This document shows positions 1-6,241 of a stretch of DNA of 6,448 bases, in pieces (the stretch's first letter is position 1; each line of letters starts with the position of its first letter). The notes under the pieces were generated by a model. That model saw only the letters and a list, made by a program, of their open reading frames with translations. It did not search any database and was not told where the DNA came from. The stretch spans positions 1-6,448 of the forward strand of contig CAAFZY010000001.1 in the NCBI GenBank assembly GCA_900767645.1, written 5' to 3'. The DNA is from Alphaproteobacteria bacterium. GTDB lineage: Bacteria; Pseudomonadota; Alphaproteobacteria; RF32; CAG-239. The position numbers and the translations under genes were made by a program.

Positions 1-24
1 GAAAGCCTGATACCACCCCTATAT

Positions 25-114
25 TGTCATATTCGGGCTTGACCCGAATATCCAGGTCAAACAAAGTAGCAAATTTCTTCCACCTGGACACTCCGGTCAA
101 GCCGGAGTGTGACA
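25..114. repeat. REP-like inverted pair of palindromic units
   Basis: Two 32-bp units (25-56 and 83-114) lie in inverted orientation around a 26-bp spacer. Each unit contains a 9-bp stem with a 5-nt loop: 29-37 with 43-51 (loop CTTGA) and 88-96 with 102-110 (loop TCAAG). The left unit and the reverse complement of the right unit match at 26 of 32 positions. The six differences fall as three base-pair swaps inside the stems, so both hairpins stay perfectly paired. Outer ends are TGTCA and TGACA; inner ends are TCCAGG and CCTGGA. I recall similar intergenic palindromes with this core from alphaproteobacterial genomes, but I cannot count copies here. No other copy is visible in the window. The element ends 2 bp before the pilin start codon. 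Confidence 0.8.
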
Positions 115-116
115 CT

Positions 117-803
117 ATGGGAACGAACGCATCGCTCAAGTTTGAGAATGAGAGTGTTTGTACAGGGCGCAGTATGGTCGAAATGCTCGGCGTTCTTGCT
201 ATTATTGGGGTCTTATCCGTCGGGGCAATTGCCGGTTATTCCAAGGCGATGTTCAAATACAAGCTCAACAAACATGCTGAAAGCTTCAATATGCTCTTAA
301 ATAACGCAATTCAACTGCAACCTGATTTAGACCGCACAGTTAAAGCCGGCGGACATTTCAGGGCTGACTTTTTCCATAAAGCCAATTTAATTCCTGATGA
401 TATGACCTATAAAAACAATCATATTTACGATGCGATGGGATCATATGAAATAATGTATTACAGCTCTAAATTATCAGACGGTCACCCTTACACCGAGTAT
501 TTAATACAATACGACGTAGCGCGCTCCGGTAATTCTGCCCCTTCGCGCAGCATTGAAATCTGCCGCAACATGCTAACCGTTGCCAAAGAAAACGCCGCCG
601 ATTTAGAGTTTATTCAGATGCGCTCCGGCAAAAACAACATTAACGGAGACTTTGATGCGTCTCGCATTTTCGGCGATAAACGATGTACCGGCAACCTCAC
701 TTGCCTGCGCAATATGGGCGTAAAAGAAATGGACGACTTTTGCTCATCATGCAATTCTGAAAACTGGTGCGCCTTAATGTTTTACATTTATCATAATGTA
801 TAA
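117..803 (+). CDS. Type IV pilin-like / pseudopilin protein
   Basis: This is a 228-residue protein with a class III signal. Residues 17-22 read G-RSMVE, giving Gly at -1 and Glu at +5 of a prepilin peptidase site. A hydrophobic helix follows at about residues 20-40, then Tyr41 and a polar helix. The C-terminal half is soluble and has six cysteines (about 149, 190, 196, 209, 212 and 218), including a CSSC pair, enough for up to three disulfides outside the membrane. Family knowledge suggests a surface fibre or secretion pseudopilin subunit; which system is not shown, as no assembly ATPase, prepilin peptidase or secretin gene is nearby. ATG 117 is chosen because GGAG at 104-107 lies 9 nt upstream. 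The frame stays open back to a TTG at 24, but that would translate the palindromic repeat. The +1 residue is Arg and the 17-residue leader is acidic, both unusual for type IV pilins. Confidence 0.75.
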   Translation: MGTNASLKFENESVCTGRSMVEMLGVLAIIGVLSVGAIAGYSKAMFKYKLNKHAESFNMLLNNAIQLQPDLDRTVKAGGHFRADFFHKANLIPDDMTYKNNHIYDAMGSYEIMYYSSKLSDGHPYTEYLIQYDVARSGNSAPSRSIEICRNMLTVAKENAADLEFIQMRSGKNNINGDFDASRIFGDKRCTGNLTCLRNMGVKEMDDFCSSCNSENWCALMFYIYHNV

Positions 804-807
804 TAAC

Positions 808-839
808 AAACCCCCGTTGAGATACCTCAACGGGGGTTT
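808..839. terminator. Bidirectional intrinsic terminator, pilin / ssb
   Basis: A perfect 14-bp stem (808-821 with 826-839) closes a 4-nt loop (ATAC). The GC-rich core is flanked by A3 and T3 inside the stem, with T-rich sequence beyond it on both strands. It lies between the convergent pilin (ends 803) and ssb (ends 858) genes and can serve both. Confidence 0.88.
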
Positions 840-857
840 GGTTAAATAAACTGCCGG

Positions 858-1328
858 TTAAAACGGAATATCGTCGTCTAAAGCGGCTGAAGACTGAGCC
901 GAAGCCGAACTGTCCCAACCTGCTGATGATGAACCGCCGAACACTTCATTACCACCGGCCGGAGCGCCATCGCCACCACGGGCATCAAGCATTACCAACA
1001 CACCGTTGAAGTTTTGCAAAACAACTTCGGTAGTGTAACGTTCTTGTCCGTTCTGATCTTCATATTTGCGGGTTTGTAACTGACCTTCGATATAAACTTT
1101 TGAGCCTTTACGCAAATATTTTTCAGCCGTGTCGGCAAGTTGCGGATTAAAAATAACCACGCGATGCCATTCGGTGCGCTCCTTAAATTCGCCGGAAAGC
1201 TTATCTTTCCAACGATCCGAGGTTGCAATACTCAAATTAACAATTTTGGTGCCGCTTTGAGTGTTGGTAACACGCGGATCAGCGCCCAAATTGCCGACTA
1301 AAATTACTTTATTTATACTTCCTGCCAT
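858..1328 (-). CDS. ssb: Single-stranded DNA-binding protein SSB
   Basis: This 156-residue protein binds single-stranded DNA at forks, gaps and repair intermediates and recruits partner enzymes through its C-terminal tip. The OB-fold domain spans about residues 4-112 and opens with the typical NKVILVGNLGADPRV stretch. Trp40, Trp54 and Phe60 match the aromatic DNA-stacking residues of E. coli SSB, and TEWHRVV and YIEGQL are family hallmarks. Residues 115-150 are a Gly/Ser/Ala-rich flexible linker, and the protein ends in the acidic tip DDDIPF used for protein contacts. The linker is shorter than in E. coli SSB (178 residues in all), but the protein is complete. The ATG at 1328 has AGGAAA (1339-1334) 5 nt upstream. 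It is monocistronic, with its own promoter and a terminator shared with the pilin gene; uvrA, a frequent neighbour in proteobacteria, is not here. Confidence 0.98.
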   Translation of the reverse strand: MAGSINKVILVGNLGADPRVTNTQSGTKIVNLSIATSDRWKDKLSGEFKERTEWHRVVIFNPQLADTAEKYLRKGSKVYIEGQLQTRKYEDQNGQERYTTEVVLQNFNGVLVMLDARGGDGAPAGGNEVFGGSSSAGWDSSASAQSSAALDDDIPF

Positions 1329-1364
1329 TTTTATTTCCTAATTTATGGTTTATGTCTGCCTCAC

Positions 1365-1393
1365 AGTATAAATACTTTTTTACAAATATCCAA
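1365..1393 (-). promoter_or_regulatory. Candidate sigma70-type promoter for ssb
   Basis: On the minus strand the -35 box TTGGAT (1393-1388) and the -10 box TATACT (1370-1365, 5 of 6 to TATAAT) are separated by 17 nt. Transcription would start near 1358, giving a leader of about 30 nt before the ssb start at 1328. The -10 is good and the -35 only partial. Confidence 0.5.
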
Positions 1394-1456
1394 CTAAAAC
1401 CTACTTTTTGCACATCATATTAATCTGCCCTATTAATAATATTTTTGCCATAAAGC

Positions 1457-1484
1457 TTGACAAAAAATTTACATGTGTTAAGAT
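1457..1484 (+). promoter_or_regulatory. Sigma70-type promoter for the glycosyltransferase gene
   Basis: A perfect TTGACA -35 box (1457-1462) is followed after 16 nt by TAAGAT (1479-1484, 4 of 6 to TATAAT). A start near 1491 would give a leader of about 29 nt before the ATG at 1520. This is the strongest promoter match in the window and points away from the ssb promoter in the same intergenic region. Confidence 0.65.
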
Positions 1485-1519
1485 AACGGCATAATTTAAT
1501 CAAATATGGAGATTTATAT

Positions 1520-2548
1520 ATGTCTGACGCTGTTTATGTCGGTATTCGCACGCACAATTCATCTAAAATAATGGACGAAACTTTTCAATCGGTTTACAAC
1601 CAAACCTACCCTAACTTAAAATTAGTTGTTTATGATGACCACTCCACCGATGACACTGTCGAAAAATTAAATAAGTGGCAAGAAAAATTTGCAGGTAAAG
1701 GCATTAGTGTTGAGGTATTATCCGGCTCTGAAAATTTGGGTTGCGGCAAGGCGTTTGAAACCTTAGGTCGTGCAGTTGCAAGCCGTATGCGCAACAACGA
1801 TACTTTTGTTATGATTGACAGCGATGACACCTTCACCTCTGAAAACGCCATTGCCAATATGATGGTGCAAATGAAAAAAACTAAAGCCAACGTTTTAATT
1901 GCCGGTTTTCAGTTACAAGGCGACATGGATTTAGTTTTAAACTGGAACAGCGGCACTCCGCACAACAATATTTCGCATAAATTGGGCGGCTTAAACAACA
2001 GCGTTACGGTTGAGCAAATGCCTGAAATTGCCTCCGCCGCCGACAGTATCGGCTGGACCAAAGTTGTTAAAGGCGAAATTTTTAAGCCCTATATGCAGAT
2101 GTTTCCAAACGTTAAAAAAGAAATGTCCGTATGTGAAGATTTTCCGAGTCTTGCGATGTTATTGTACAAAAACGCCAAAATAACCGGCTTAAAAGACACT
2201 CCGTACAACTATTTCAAACACGCCGGCAGCGTTACCGTTCAGGCTCGCCCCGAAGACTTTTCGGTTATTCGCATCGGCTACTTAAAAACCTTGCAAAAAA
2301 TAGTAAAAGACAACCGCGATAGTTTTGTTCCGTCCGCCGAACAGCACGTTAATGCCTTTCTTGAAACTAAATACGCGGTTATCAGCTCCATTGTTGATAA
2401 AAAAGCGCAGCAAGGTTATTTAACCGGCTATACCAAGCAAGATTTTCAGCATGATTTTCACCGCGCTATTGACTGCTCTGATTTGAAATTAGGCGATGAA
2501 CCGCCGTTTGCGCAAACAGTAAAAAACAAAAATGGAAAAACATACTAA
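1520..2548 (+). CDS. Family 2 (GT-A fold) glycosyltransferase
   Basis: This 342-residue protein transfers a sugar from a nucleotide-sugar donor to an unknown acceptor. The N-terminal GT-A domain shows a first beta strand with YVGIRTHN (6-13), a nucleotide-contacting Asp pair at 39-40 (VVYDDHSTDDT), and the metal-binding DxD-type motif DSDD at 100-103. GWTKVVKGEIFK (178-189) and the Glu-Asp at 206-207, in the position of the usual catalytic-base region, complete the fold. YNYFKHAGSVT (229-239) is the usual closing segment of GT2 enzymes on surface polysaccharide pathways. There is no signal peptide or membrane helix, so it should be cytosolic or peripheral. The C-terminal part (about 245-342) is helical-looking and not recognised. 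GGAG at 1508-1511 lies 8 nt before the ATG. The gene has its own promoter and terminator and no other glycan gene beside it, so neither donor nor acceptor can be named. Confidence 0.85.
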   Translation: MSDAVYVGIRTHNSSKIMDETFQSVYNQTYPNLKLVVYDDHSTDDTVEKLNKWQEKFAGKGISVEVLSGSENLGCGKAFETLGRAVASRMRNNDTFVMIDSDDTFTSENAIANMMVQMKKTKANVLIAGFQLQGDMDLVLNWNSGTPHNNISHKLGGLNNSVTVEQMPEIASAADSIGWTKVVKGEIFKPYMQMFPNVKKEMSVCEDFPSLAMLLYKNAKITGLKDTPYNYFKHAGSVTVQARPEDFSVIRIGYLKTLQKIVKDNRDSFVPSAEQHVNAFLETKYAVISSIVDKKAQQGYLTGYTKQDFQHDFHRAIDCSDLKLGDEPPFAQTVKNKNGKTY

Positions 2549-2555
2549 AAACCAA

Positions 2556-2586
2556 AATCCCCTTGAGCATAATGTTCAAGGGGATT
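2556..2586. terminator. Bidirectional intrinsic terminator, glycosyltransferase / fabF
   Basis: A 12-bp stem pairs 2556-2567 with 2575-2586 (AATCCCCTTGAG against TTCAAGGGGATT), including one G-U pair, with a 7-nt loop. On the plus strand it follows the glycosyltransferase stop by 7 nt, with T-rich sequence after it. On the minus strand the stem is followed by TTTTGGTTTTT, so it can also end the fabF transcript. Confidence 0.8.
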
Positions 2587-2630
2587 CTTGTATTTAAAAA
2601 CACCGCATCAAATGCAGTATTCAACCAAGC

Positions 2631-3893
2631 TTAAAGCTTTTTGAATACGATTGACGAGTTAGTGCCGCCAAAACCGAATGAGTTAGACATTGCGGCTTTA
2701 ATTTCTTTCTTTTTAGCTTTGAGCGGAACCAAATCAATATCGGCAACTTCTTCTTCAACCTCATCTAAGTTTAAGGTCGGCGGACAAACTTGGTCACGCA
2801 ACGCCAAAACGGTGTAAATCGCTTCAACCGCGCCGGCCGCGCCGAGCAAATGTCCGATGGCTGATTTAGTTGATGACATTGAAACATACTTCATATCATC
2901 GCCAAACAAACGCTTAACCGCCAACGCCTCGCCGACATCACCGGCCGGAGTTGAAGTTCCGTGCGCATTGATGTAGTTAATGTCTTTCAGCTCAACCCCA
3001 TGCTCTTTAGCGTGCTCAGCCGCCATTTTCATAGCGCGATACGCACCATCGCCTGAAGGAGCGGTAATGTGGTAAGCGTCGCCGCTCATACCATACCCCA
3101 CAACTTCGGCATAAATTTTAGCGCCGCGGGCTTTAGCGTGCTCATATTCTTCCAAAACAACTGCGCCGGCACCCTCGCCCATTACAAAACCGCTACGGTG
3201 TTTATCCCACGGGCGCGAAGCTTTTTCCGGCTCATCATTAAATTCTGCCGTAACCGCGCGCATACGGGCAAATCCGCCCAAGCCAAGCACATTAACCGCC
3301 GATTCCGCACCGCCGGCAACCATCATATCGGCATCGCCCATCGCAATAATGCGGGTGGCGTCGCCGATAGCATGCGTACCGGTTGAACATGCGGTCACAC
3401 AAGCGTGATTCGGTCCTTTAAGTCCGAACATAATGGAAAGATTGCCTGAAATAAGGTTAATCAAGCAAGCCGGAATAAAAAACGGCGACATTTTTTTAAT
3501 ACCAAACTCATTAAATGATACTGAGTTTTCATAAATGGTGTTTAAACCGCCGATACCTGAACCCATCATAACGCCAAAGCGATATTTTTCTTCTTCTGTT
3601 TCAGGGATATAGCCGCAATCACGGATAGCATCTGAGCCGGCAGCCAAACCATACAAAATAAACTTATCGTTCTTTTTTTGGTCTTTCGGAGGCAAAACGC
3701 TGTCAGGGTTAAACTCCCCTTCCGCATCGCCCCACGGCACCTGACCGGCAATTTTAACCGGTATATCTTTTAAGTCAATATTTTCAATTTTTGAAATTCC
3801 GGACTCGCCGTTCAGCAAACGCTTCCAGTTATGTTCAACTCCGCGTCCCAAAGGTGAAATTACACCTAAACCGGTAATAACGACTCTTCTCAT
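2631..3893 (-). CDS. fabF: Beta-ketoacyl-ACP synthase II (FabF)
   Basis: This 420-residue enzyme condenses malonyl-ACP with an acyl-ACP, adding two carbons in type II fatty-acid elongation in the cytosol. It begins MRRVVITGLGVISPLG, the standard KAS II opening. The catalytic triad is visible as Cys169 in ACSTG, His311 in NAHGTSTPAGD and His348 in SAIGHLLGAAG, with the supporting Lys343. The glycine-rich NSFGFGGTN near the C-terminus holds the gating Phe. Length fits the family. The start is placed at 3893 because AGGTG (3903-3899) sits 5 nt upstream and the MRRVVITG start is conserved; an in-frame TTG nine codons earlier lacks support. It lies downstream of acpP on the same strand, 88 nt apart, with a terminator-like hairpin between. 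The mltG-type gene often found after fabF is absent: a terminator follows instead. Confidence 0.97.
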   Translation of the reverse strand: MRRVVITGLGVISPLGRGVEHNWKRLLNGESGISKIENIDLKDIPVKIAGQVPWGDAEGEFNPDSVLPPKDQKKNDKFILYGLAAGSDAIRDCGYIPETEEEKYRFGVMMGSGIGGLNTIYENSVSFNEFGIKKMSPFFIPACLINLISGNLSIMFGLKGPNHACVTACSTGTHAIGDATRIIAMGDADMMVAGGAESAVNVLGLGGFARMRAVTAEFNDEPEKASRPWDKHRSGFVMGEGAGAVVLEEYEHAKARGAKIYAEVVGYGMSGDAYHITAPSGDGAYRAMKMAAEHAKEHGVELKDINYINAHGTSTPAGDVGEALAVKRLFGDDMKYVSMSSTKSAIGHLLGAAGAVEAIYTVLALRDQVCPPTLNLDEVEEEVADIDLVPLKAKKKEIKAAMSNSFGFGGTNSSIVFKKL

Positions 3894-3928
3894 ACACTCA
3901 CCTATTTTAATATTTAACAATTTATATG

Positions 3929-3955
3929 AAAAAACTCGCCTGATAGCAGCGAGTT
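3929..3955 (-). terminator. Terminator-like hairpin between acpP and fabF
   Basis: Read on the minus strand, a 7-bp stem (3955-3949 AACTCGC against 3939-3933 GCGAGTT) with a 9-nt loop is followed by six T residues overlapping the stem end (3934-3929). It lies 26 nt after the acpP stop codon and 35 nt before the fabF start. The stem is modest, so partial termination is likelier than a full stop. I see no convincing independent fabF promoter after it. Confidence 0.6.
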
Positions 3956-3981
3956 CTCACACTTAAATAAAGCCACAAGAC

Positions 3982-4215
3982 TTACGCATTCTTAGAAAGG
4001 TAGTCAATAGCATCTTTAACAGTCAGAATTTTTTCTGCTGCTTCATCCGGAATTTCGCAACCGAATTCTTCTTCAAATGCCATAACCAATTCTACTGTAT
4101 CCAAGCTGTCAGCACCAAGGTCATCAATAAAGCTTGCGCTTTCGGTAACTTTAGATTCTTCAACACCAAGGTGTTCAGCGACGATTTTTTTAACGCGATT
4201 TGCGGTATCAGTCAT
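3982..4215 (-). CDS. acpP: Acyl carrier protein
   Basis: This small acidic protein of 77 residues carries acyl intermediates of fatty-acid synthesis on a 4'-phosphopantetheine arm. The attachment serine is Ser37 in DLGADSLDTVEL, the canonical ACP motif. The acidic helix II and VMAFEEEFGCEIPDE form the usual surface for partner enzymes such as FabF, encoded just downstream. Length and helical layout match bacterial AcpP throughout. The start is ATG 4215, giving MTDTANRVKK. GAGG (4228-4225) sits 9 nt upstream; an in-frame TTG at 4230 overlaps that ribosome binding site and is unlikely to be used. An unusual point is Cys57 (FGC). fabD and fabG, frequent upstream neighbours in other proteobacteria, are not adjacent: acpP has its own promoter and is divergent from ldh. 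Confidence 0.98.
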   Translation of the reverse strand: MTDTANRVKKIVAEHLGVEESKVTESASFIDDLGADSLDTVELVMAFEEEFGCEIPDEAAEKILTVKDAIDYLSKNA

Positions 4216-4286
4216 GTATTTAAACCTCAAAAAATTATTAAAACAAATTTTCAGACCTCACCGGTCTTGATGTGTTGTTAGCAAAT

Positions 4287-4315
4287 TTTATACCTTTTAG
4301 CAAGCATTTTTTTAA
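4287..4315 (-). promoter_or_regulatory. Candidate promoter for acpP
   Basis: On the minus strand TTAAAA (4315-4310, 4 of 6 to TTGACA) and TATAAA (4292-4287, 5 of 6 to TATAAT) are separated by 17 nt. Transcription would begin near 4280, leaving a leader of about 65 nt that contains a small hairpin (4267-4263 with 4257-4253, 5 bp). The region is AT-rich, so chance matches are easy. Confidence 0.45.
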
Positions 4316-4377
4316 AATTACCCATAAAAAAAGCCACGTTTTCAGTTTAACGCCTTGAAAATACTAAATTTTATCGG

Positions 4378-4408
4378 TTGTAACAAATAGTTATAAATAG
4401 TGTATAAA
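4378..4408 (+). promoter_or_regulatory. Weak candidate promoter for ldh
   Basis: TTGTAA (4378-4383) lies 19 nt before TATAAA (4403-4408), a long spacer. TATAAATA occurs twice in direct repeat (4392-4399 and 4403-4410, 11-bp period), so the true -10 is ambiguous. Some promoter must lie in 4321-4470 because ldh is the first gene on this strand. Confidence 0.3.
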
Positions 4409-4484
4409 TATGATTGTTATTTAAAAAAATATAACTATATTTCTATGCAGTTACTAAAAAGAACGAAAATAAAGGAGAATATAA

Positions 4485-5411
4485 ATGAAAGTTGGTATTA
4501 TCGGAGCCGGACAAGTCGGCAGCGCCACCGCATTTGCGCTTATTATGCGCGGTGTTGCCCGTGAAGTGGTATTAATTGACTATAACCAAAAAAAAGCAGA
4601 AGCGGAAGCTTTAGACATTACGCACGCCACAACCTTTGCTTATGCCAGCAAAGTTTATGCCGGTAACTACACCGATTTGAAAAATGCCGATGTTGTAATT
4701 ATCACCGCCGGCGCCAATCAACGCCCCGGCGAAACCCGTATTGACTTAATGTCACGTAACGCCGCCATTTTCAAAAGCATTGTTACGCCTTTGATGGAAA
4801 ATGCGCCTGACGCCATTATTTTGGTTGCCTCTAACCCTGTTGACATTATGACTGATTACACCTTAAAACTTTCAGGACTGCCTAAAAACCGCGTATTCGG
4901 AAGCGGCACCATTTTGGACACCTCACGTTTCAGAACTCTTTTGGGCGAGCATTTAGGCGTATCTTCAAAATCTATTCATGCCAATGTGCTTGGCGAACAT
5001 GGTGACAGCGAAGTTTTAATTTGGTCAAACGGTGATGCCGGCACCTTGCCGATTGCCACCCTTGCCGATGACTTAAAACGCCCGCTCACCCCTGAGGTTA
5101 AAGCCGATATTGATGACAACGTACGCAACGCCGCTTATAAAATTATTGAGGGCAAAGGCGCCACCTGCTTCGGCATTGCCGGCGGTTTAGCTCGTATTTG
5201 TCAGGCTGTCAGCACCAACGAAAACGCTATTTTAACCGTTTCATCATTCCATGAAGATGTTGAAGGCGTTAAAAACGTATGCCTTTCATTGCCGACCGTC
5301 GTTAATAAAAACGGCATTGAACGTGTAATTTACCCGCGCTTGTCTGAAGAAGAGCACGTGTTGTTACAGGCCAGCGCACAAAAACTTAAAGATTACAGCA
5401 TTCAAGAATAG
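4485..5411 (+). CDS. ldh: L-lactate dehydrogenase
   Basis: This 308-residue NAD-dependent enzyme interconverts pyruvate and L-lactate and would regenerate NAD+ in fermentation. The Rossmann domain opens with GAGQVGSATAF (7-17); Asp32 is placed to bind the NAD ribose. The substrate loop reads TAGANQRPGETR: Gln79 takes the place of the Arg that specifies malate dehydrogenase, supporting lactate rather than malate activity. Catalytic residues are Arg85, Asp145, Arg148 and His172 (GEHGD), with Thr227 in the substrate pocket. Arg150 and His165 fall where Arg173 and His188 bind fructose 1,6-bisphosphate in allosteric bacterial enzymes, so activation by that sugar is plausible. Slightly short of the usual 310-320 residues but complete. 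AAAGGAG (4471-4477) sits 7 nt before the ATG. It is monocistronic, divergent from acpP. Malate dehydrogenase is the main alternative and less likely. Confidence 0.93.
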   Translation: MKVGIIGAGQVGSATAFALIMRGVAREVVLIDYNQKKAEAEALDITHATTFAYASKVYAGNYTDLKNADVVIITAGANQRPGETRIDLMSRNAAIFKSIVTPLMENAPDAIILVASNPVDIMTDYTLKLSGLPKNRVFGSGTILDTSRFRTLLGEHLGVSSKSIHANVLGEHGDSEVLIWSNGDAGTLPIATLADDLKRPLTPEVKADIDDNVRNAAYKIIEGKGATCFGIAGGLARICQAVSTNENAILTVSSFHEDVEGVKNVCLSLPTVVNKNGIERVIYPRLSEEEHVLLQASAQKLKDYSIQE

Positions 5412-5424
5412 CTTATACATTATT

Positions 5425-5457
5425 AAAAGACGCTTTAACAAATAAAGCGTCTTTTTT
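5425..5457 (+). terminator. Intrinsic terminator of ldh
   Basis: A perfect 13-bp stem (5425-5437 with 5443-5455, core AGACGCTTTA) with a 5-nt loop runs into seven T residues (5451 onward after C). It follows the ldh stop codon by 13 nt. Confidence 0.9.
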
Positions 5458-5467
5458 ATTTTAATCA

Positions 5468-5495
5468 TTGCAATTTGATTTTAAATTATCATAAT
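5468..5495 (+). promoter_or_regulatory. Candidate promoter for the DUF805 gene
   Basis: TTGCAA (5468-5473, 4 of 6) and CATAAT (5490-5495, 5 of 6) are separated by 16 nt. A start near 5502 gives a leader of about 30 nt. It lies just after the ldh terminator, consistent with a separately transcribed gene. Confidence 0.5.
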
Positions 5496-5531
5496 TAAGG
5501 AGTATTAATTTTAACCGAAAGGATAACCTCT

Positions 5532-6230
5532 ATGACCGATATTGAAAAATCCGAGCCGCAAGAATCCGCCGTTGTACGTGTACGCTCTGAAGATAAAAAG
5601 CCTGCAACTGCCGCTTGCGCCAAATTAAGTATGATTCAATGCTTTTTCAATGCATATATTAACTATTTTAAATTTTCCGGCCGCGCCTCGCGGTATGAAT
5701 ACTTTTCATTCATCCTTATGTTTATTTGCGCGGTTGTCGCAATAATTGTTTTAAGCGCCTTAATCTCGCCGTTTTTGTTTATTTTATACGGATTGTTTGC
5801 GCTTGCTTCAATTATCCCGATGCTCTCAATCACCAACCGGCGCTTGCACGATACCGGTCATAACTTATGGAACGGCTTGTTTAACTGGTACGTATATTCC
5901 TCTGTTTTCGGCATGGTTTCTATAAGTATCACTTACGCTATGATATCACCGAAAGGAATGTTAATTTCGTACCTTATAACTTTTGTGTTAATGATGTTTG
6001 CTCAAATTCGTTATTTGGTGTTTGTATGCAAACGCGGCGGAACTGATAGCAATAACTACGGAGAGGCTCCGAAATCAAATGACGAAAAGCACGAACAAAC
6101 TGCCTTTTGGATGATTATCATCTTTTTTGTCATTATAGTTTTTGCCAATATCATTTCATTTATGATGGCGCCGGAAAAAAGCTCTTATGTTGAGCAAAAC
6201 TCATCATACAGCCAATCATACAATTACTAA
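5532..6230 (+). CDS. DUF805 family inner-membrane protein
   Basis: This 232-residue protein is of unknown function. Family hallmarks are visible in order: the YFKFSGRASRYEYF entry motif (45-58), the conserved RRLHDTG loop (103-109), and GTDSNNYGEAP (170-180), close to the usual G-T-x-G-x-N-x-Y-G-x-x-P end of the domain. Predicted membrane segments lie at about 58-79, 81-101, 121-138 and 142-164. A further hydrophobic stretch at about 191-212 follows the domain, with a short Ser/Tyr/Gln-rich tail. This fifth helix and the roughly 30-residue charged N-terminal extension go beyond the minimal domain of about 110-130 residues (YhaH-type). AAAGGA (5518-5523) lies 8 nt before the ATG. It is flanked by its own promoter and a strong terminator, so context gives no functional clue. 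No enzymatic motif is apparent. Confidence 0.88.
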   Translation: MTDIEKSEPQESAVVRVRSEDKKPATAACAKLSMIQCFFNAYINYFKFSGRASRYEYFSFILMFICAVVAIIVLSALISPFLFILYGLFALASIIPMLSITNRRLHDTGHNLWNGLFNWYVYSSVFGMVSISITYAMISPKGMLISYLITFVLMMFAQIRYLVFVCKRGGTDSNNYGEAPKSNDEKHEQTAFWMIIIFFVIIVFANIISFMMAPEKSSYVEQNSSYSQSYNY

Positions 6231-6241
6231 GCTGTTAAAGT

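Noticed and set aside
24..116. Longer pilin reading frame starting at TTG 24
   Set aside because: It would translate straight through the palindromic repeat, has no ribosome binding site, and adds 31 residues before an otherwise correct prepilin signal. ATG 117 is preferred.
1329..1519. Possible small RNA or short gene between ssb and the glycosyltransferase gene
   Set aside because: The interval is filled by two divergent promoters and leaders, with no terminator hairpin or credible small reading frame.
3069..3386. Plus-strand open frame inside fabF, with similar antisense frames inside ssb and the glycosyltransferase gene
   Set aside because: These lie opposite strongly conserved genes, lack ribosome binding sites and show no recognisable domain. 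They are shadows of the real coding strand.
3894..3920. Nine-codon longer FabF from an in-frame TTG at 3920
   Set aside because: FabF normally begins at MRRVVITG, and AGGTG lies 5 nt before that ATG.
4485..5411. Malate dehydrogenase identity for the ldh gene
   Set aside because: The substrate-loop residue is Gln (ANQRPGETR), not the Arg that selects dicarboxylic substrates, and the whole sequence follows the L-LDH pattern.
5497..5510. Second AAGGAG upstream of the DUF805 gene with an in-frame ATT at 5508
   Set aside because: The predicted transcript starts near 5502, within this AAGGAG, and the ATG at 5532 has its own well-spaced AAAGGA. ATT starts are very rare.
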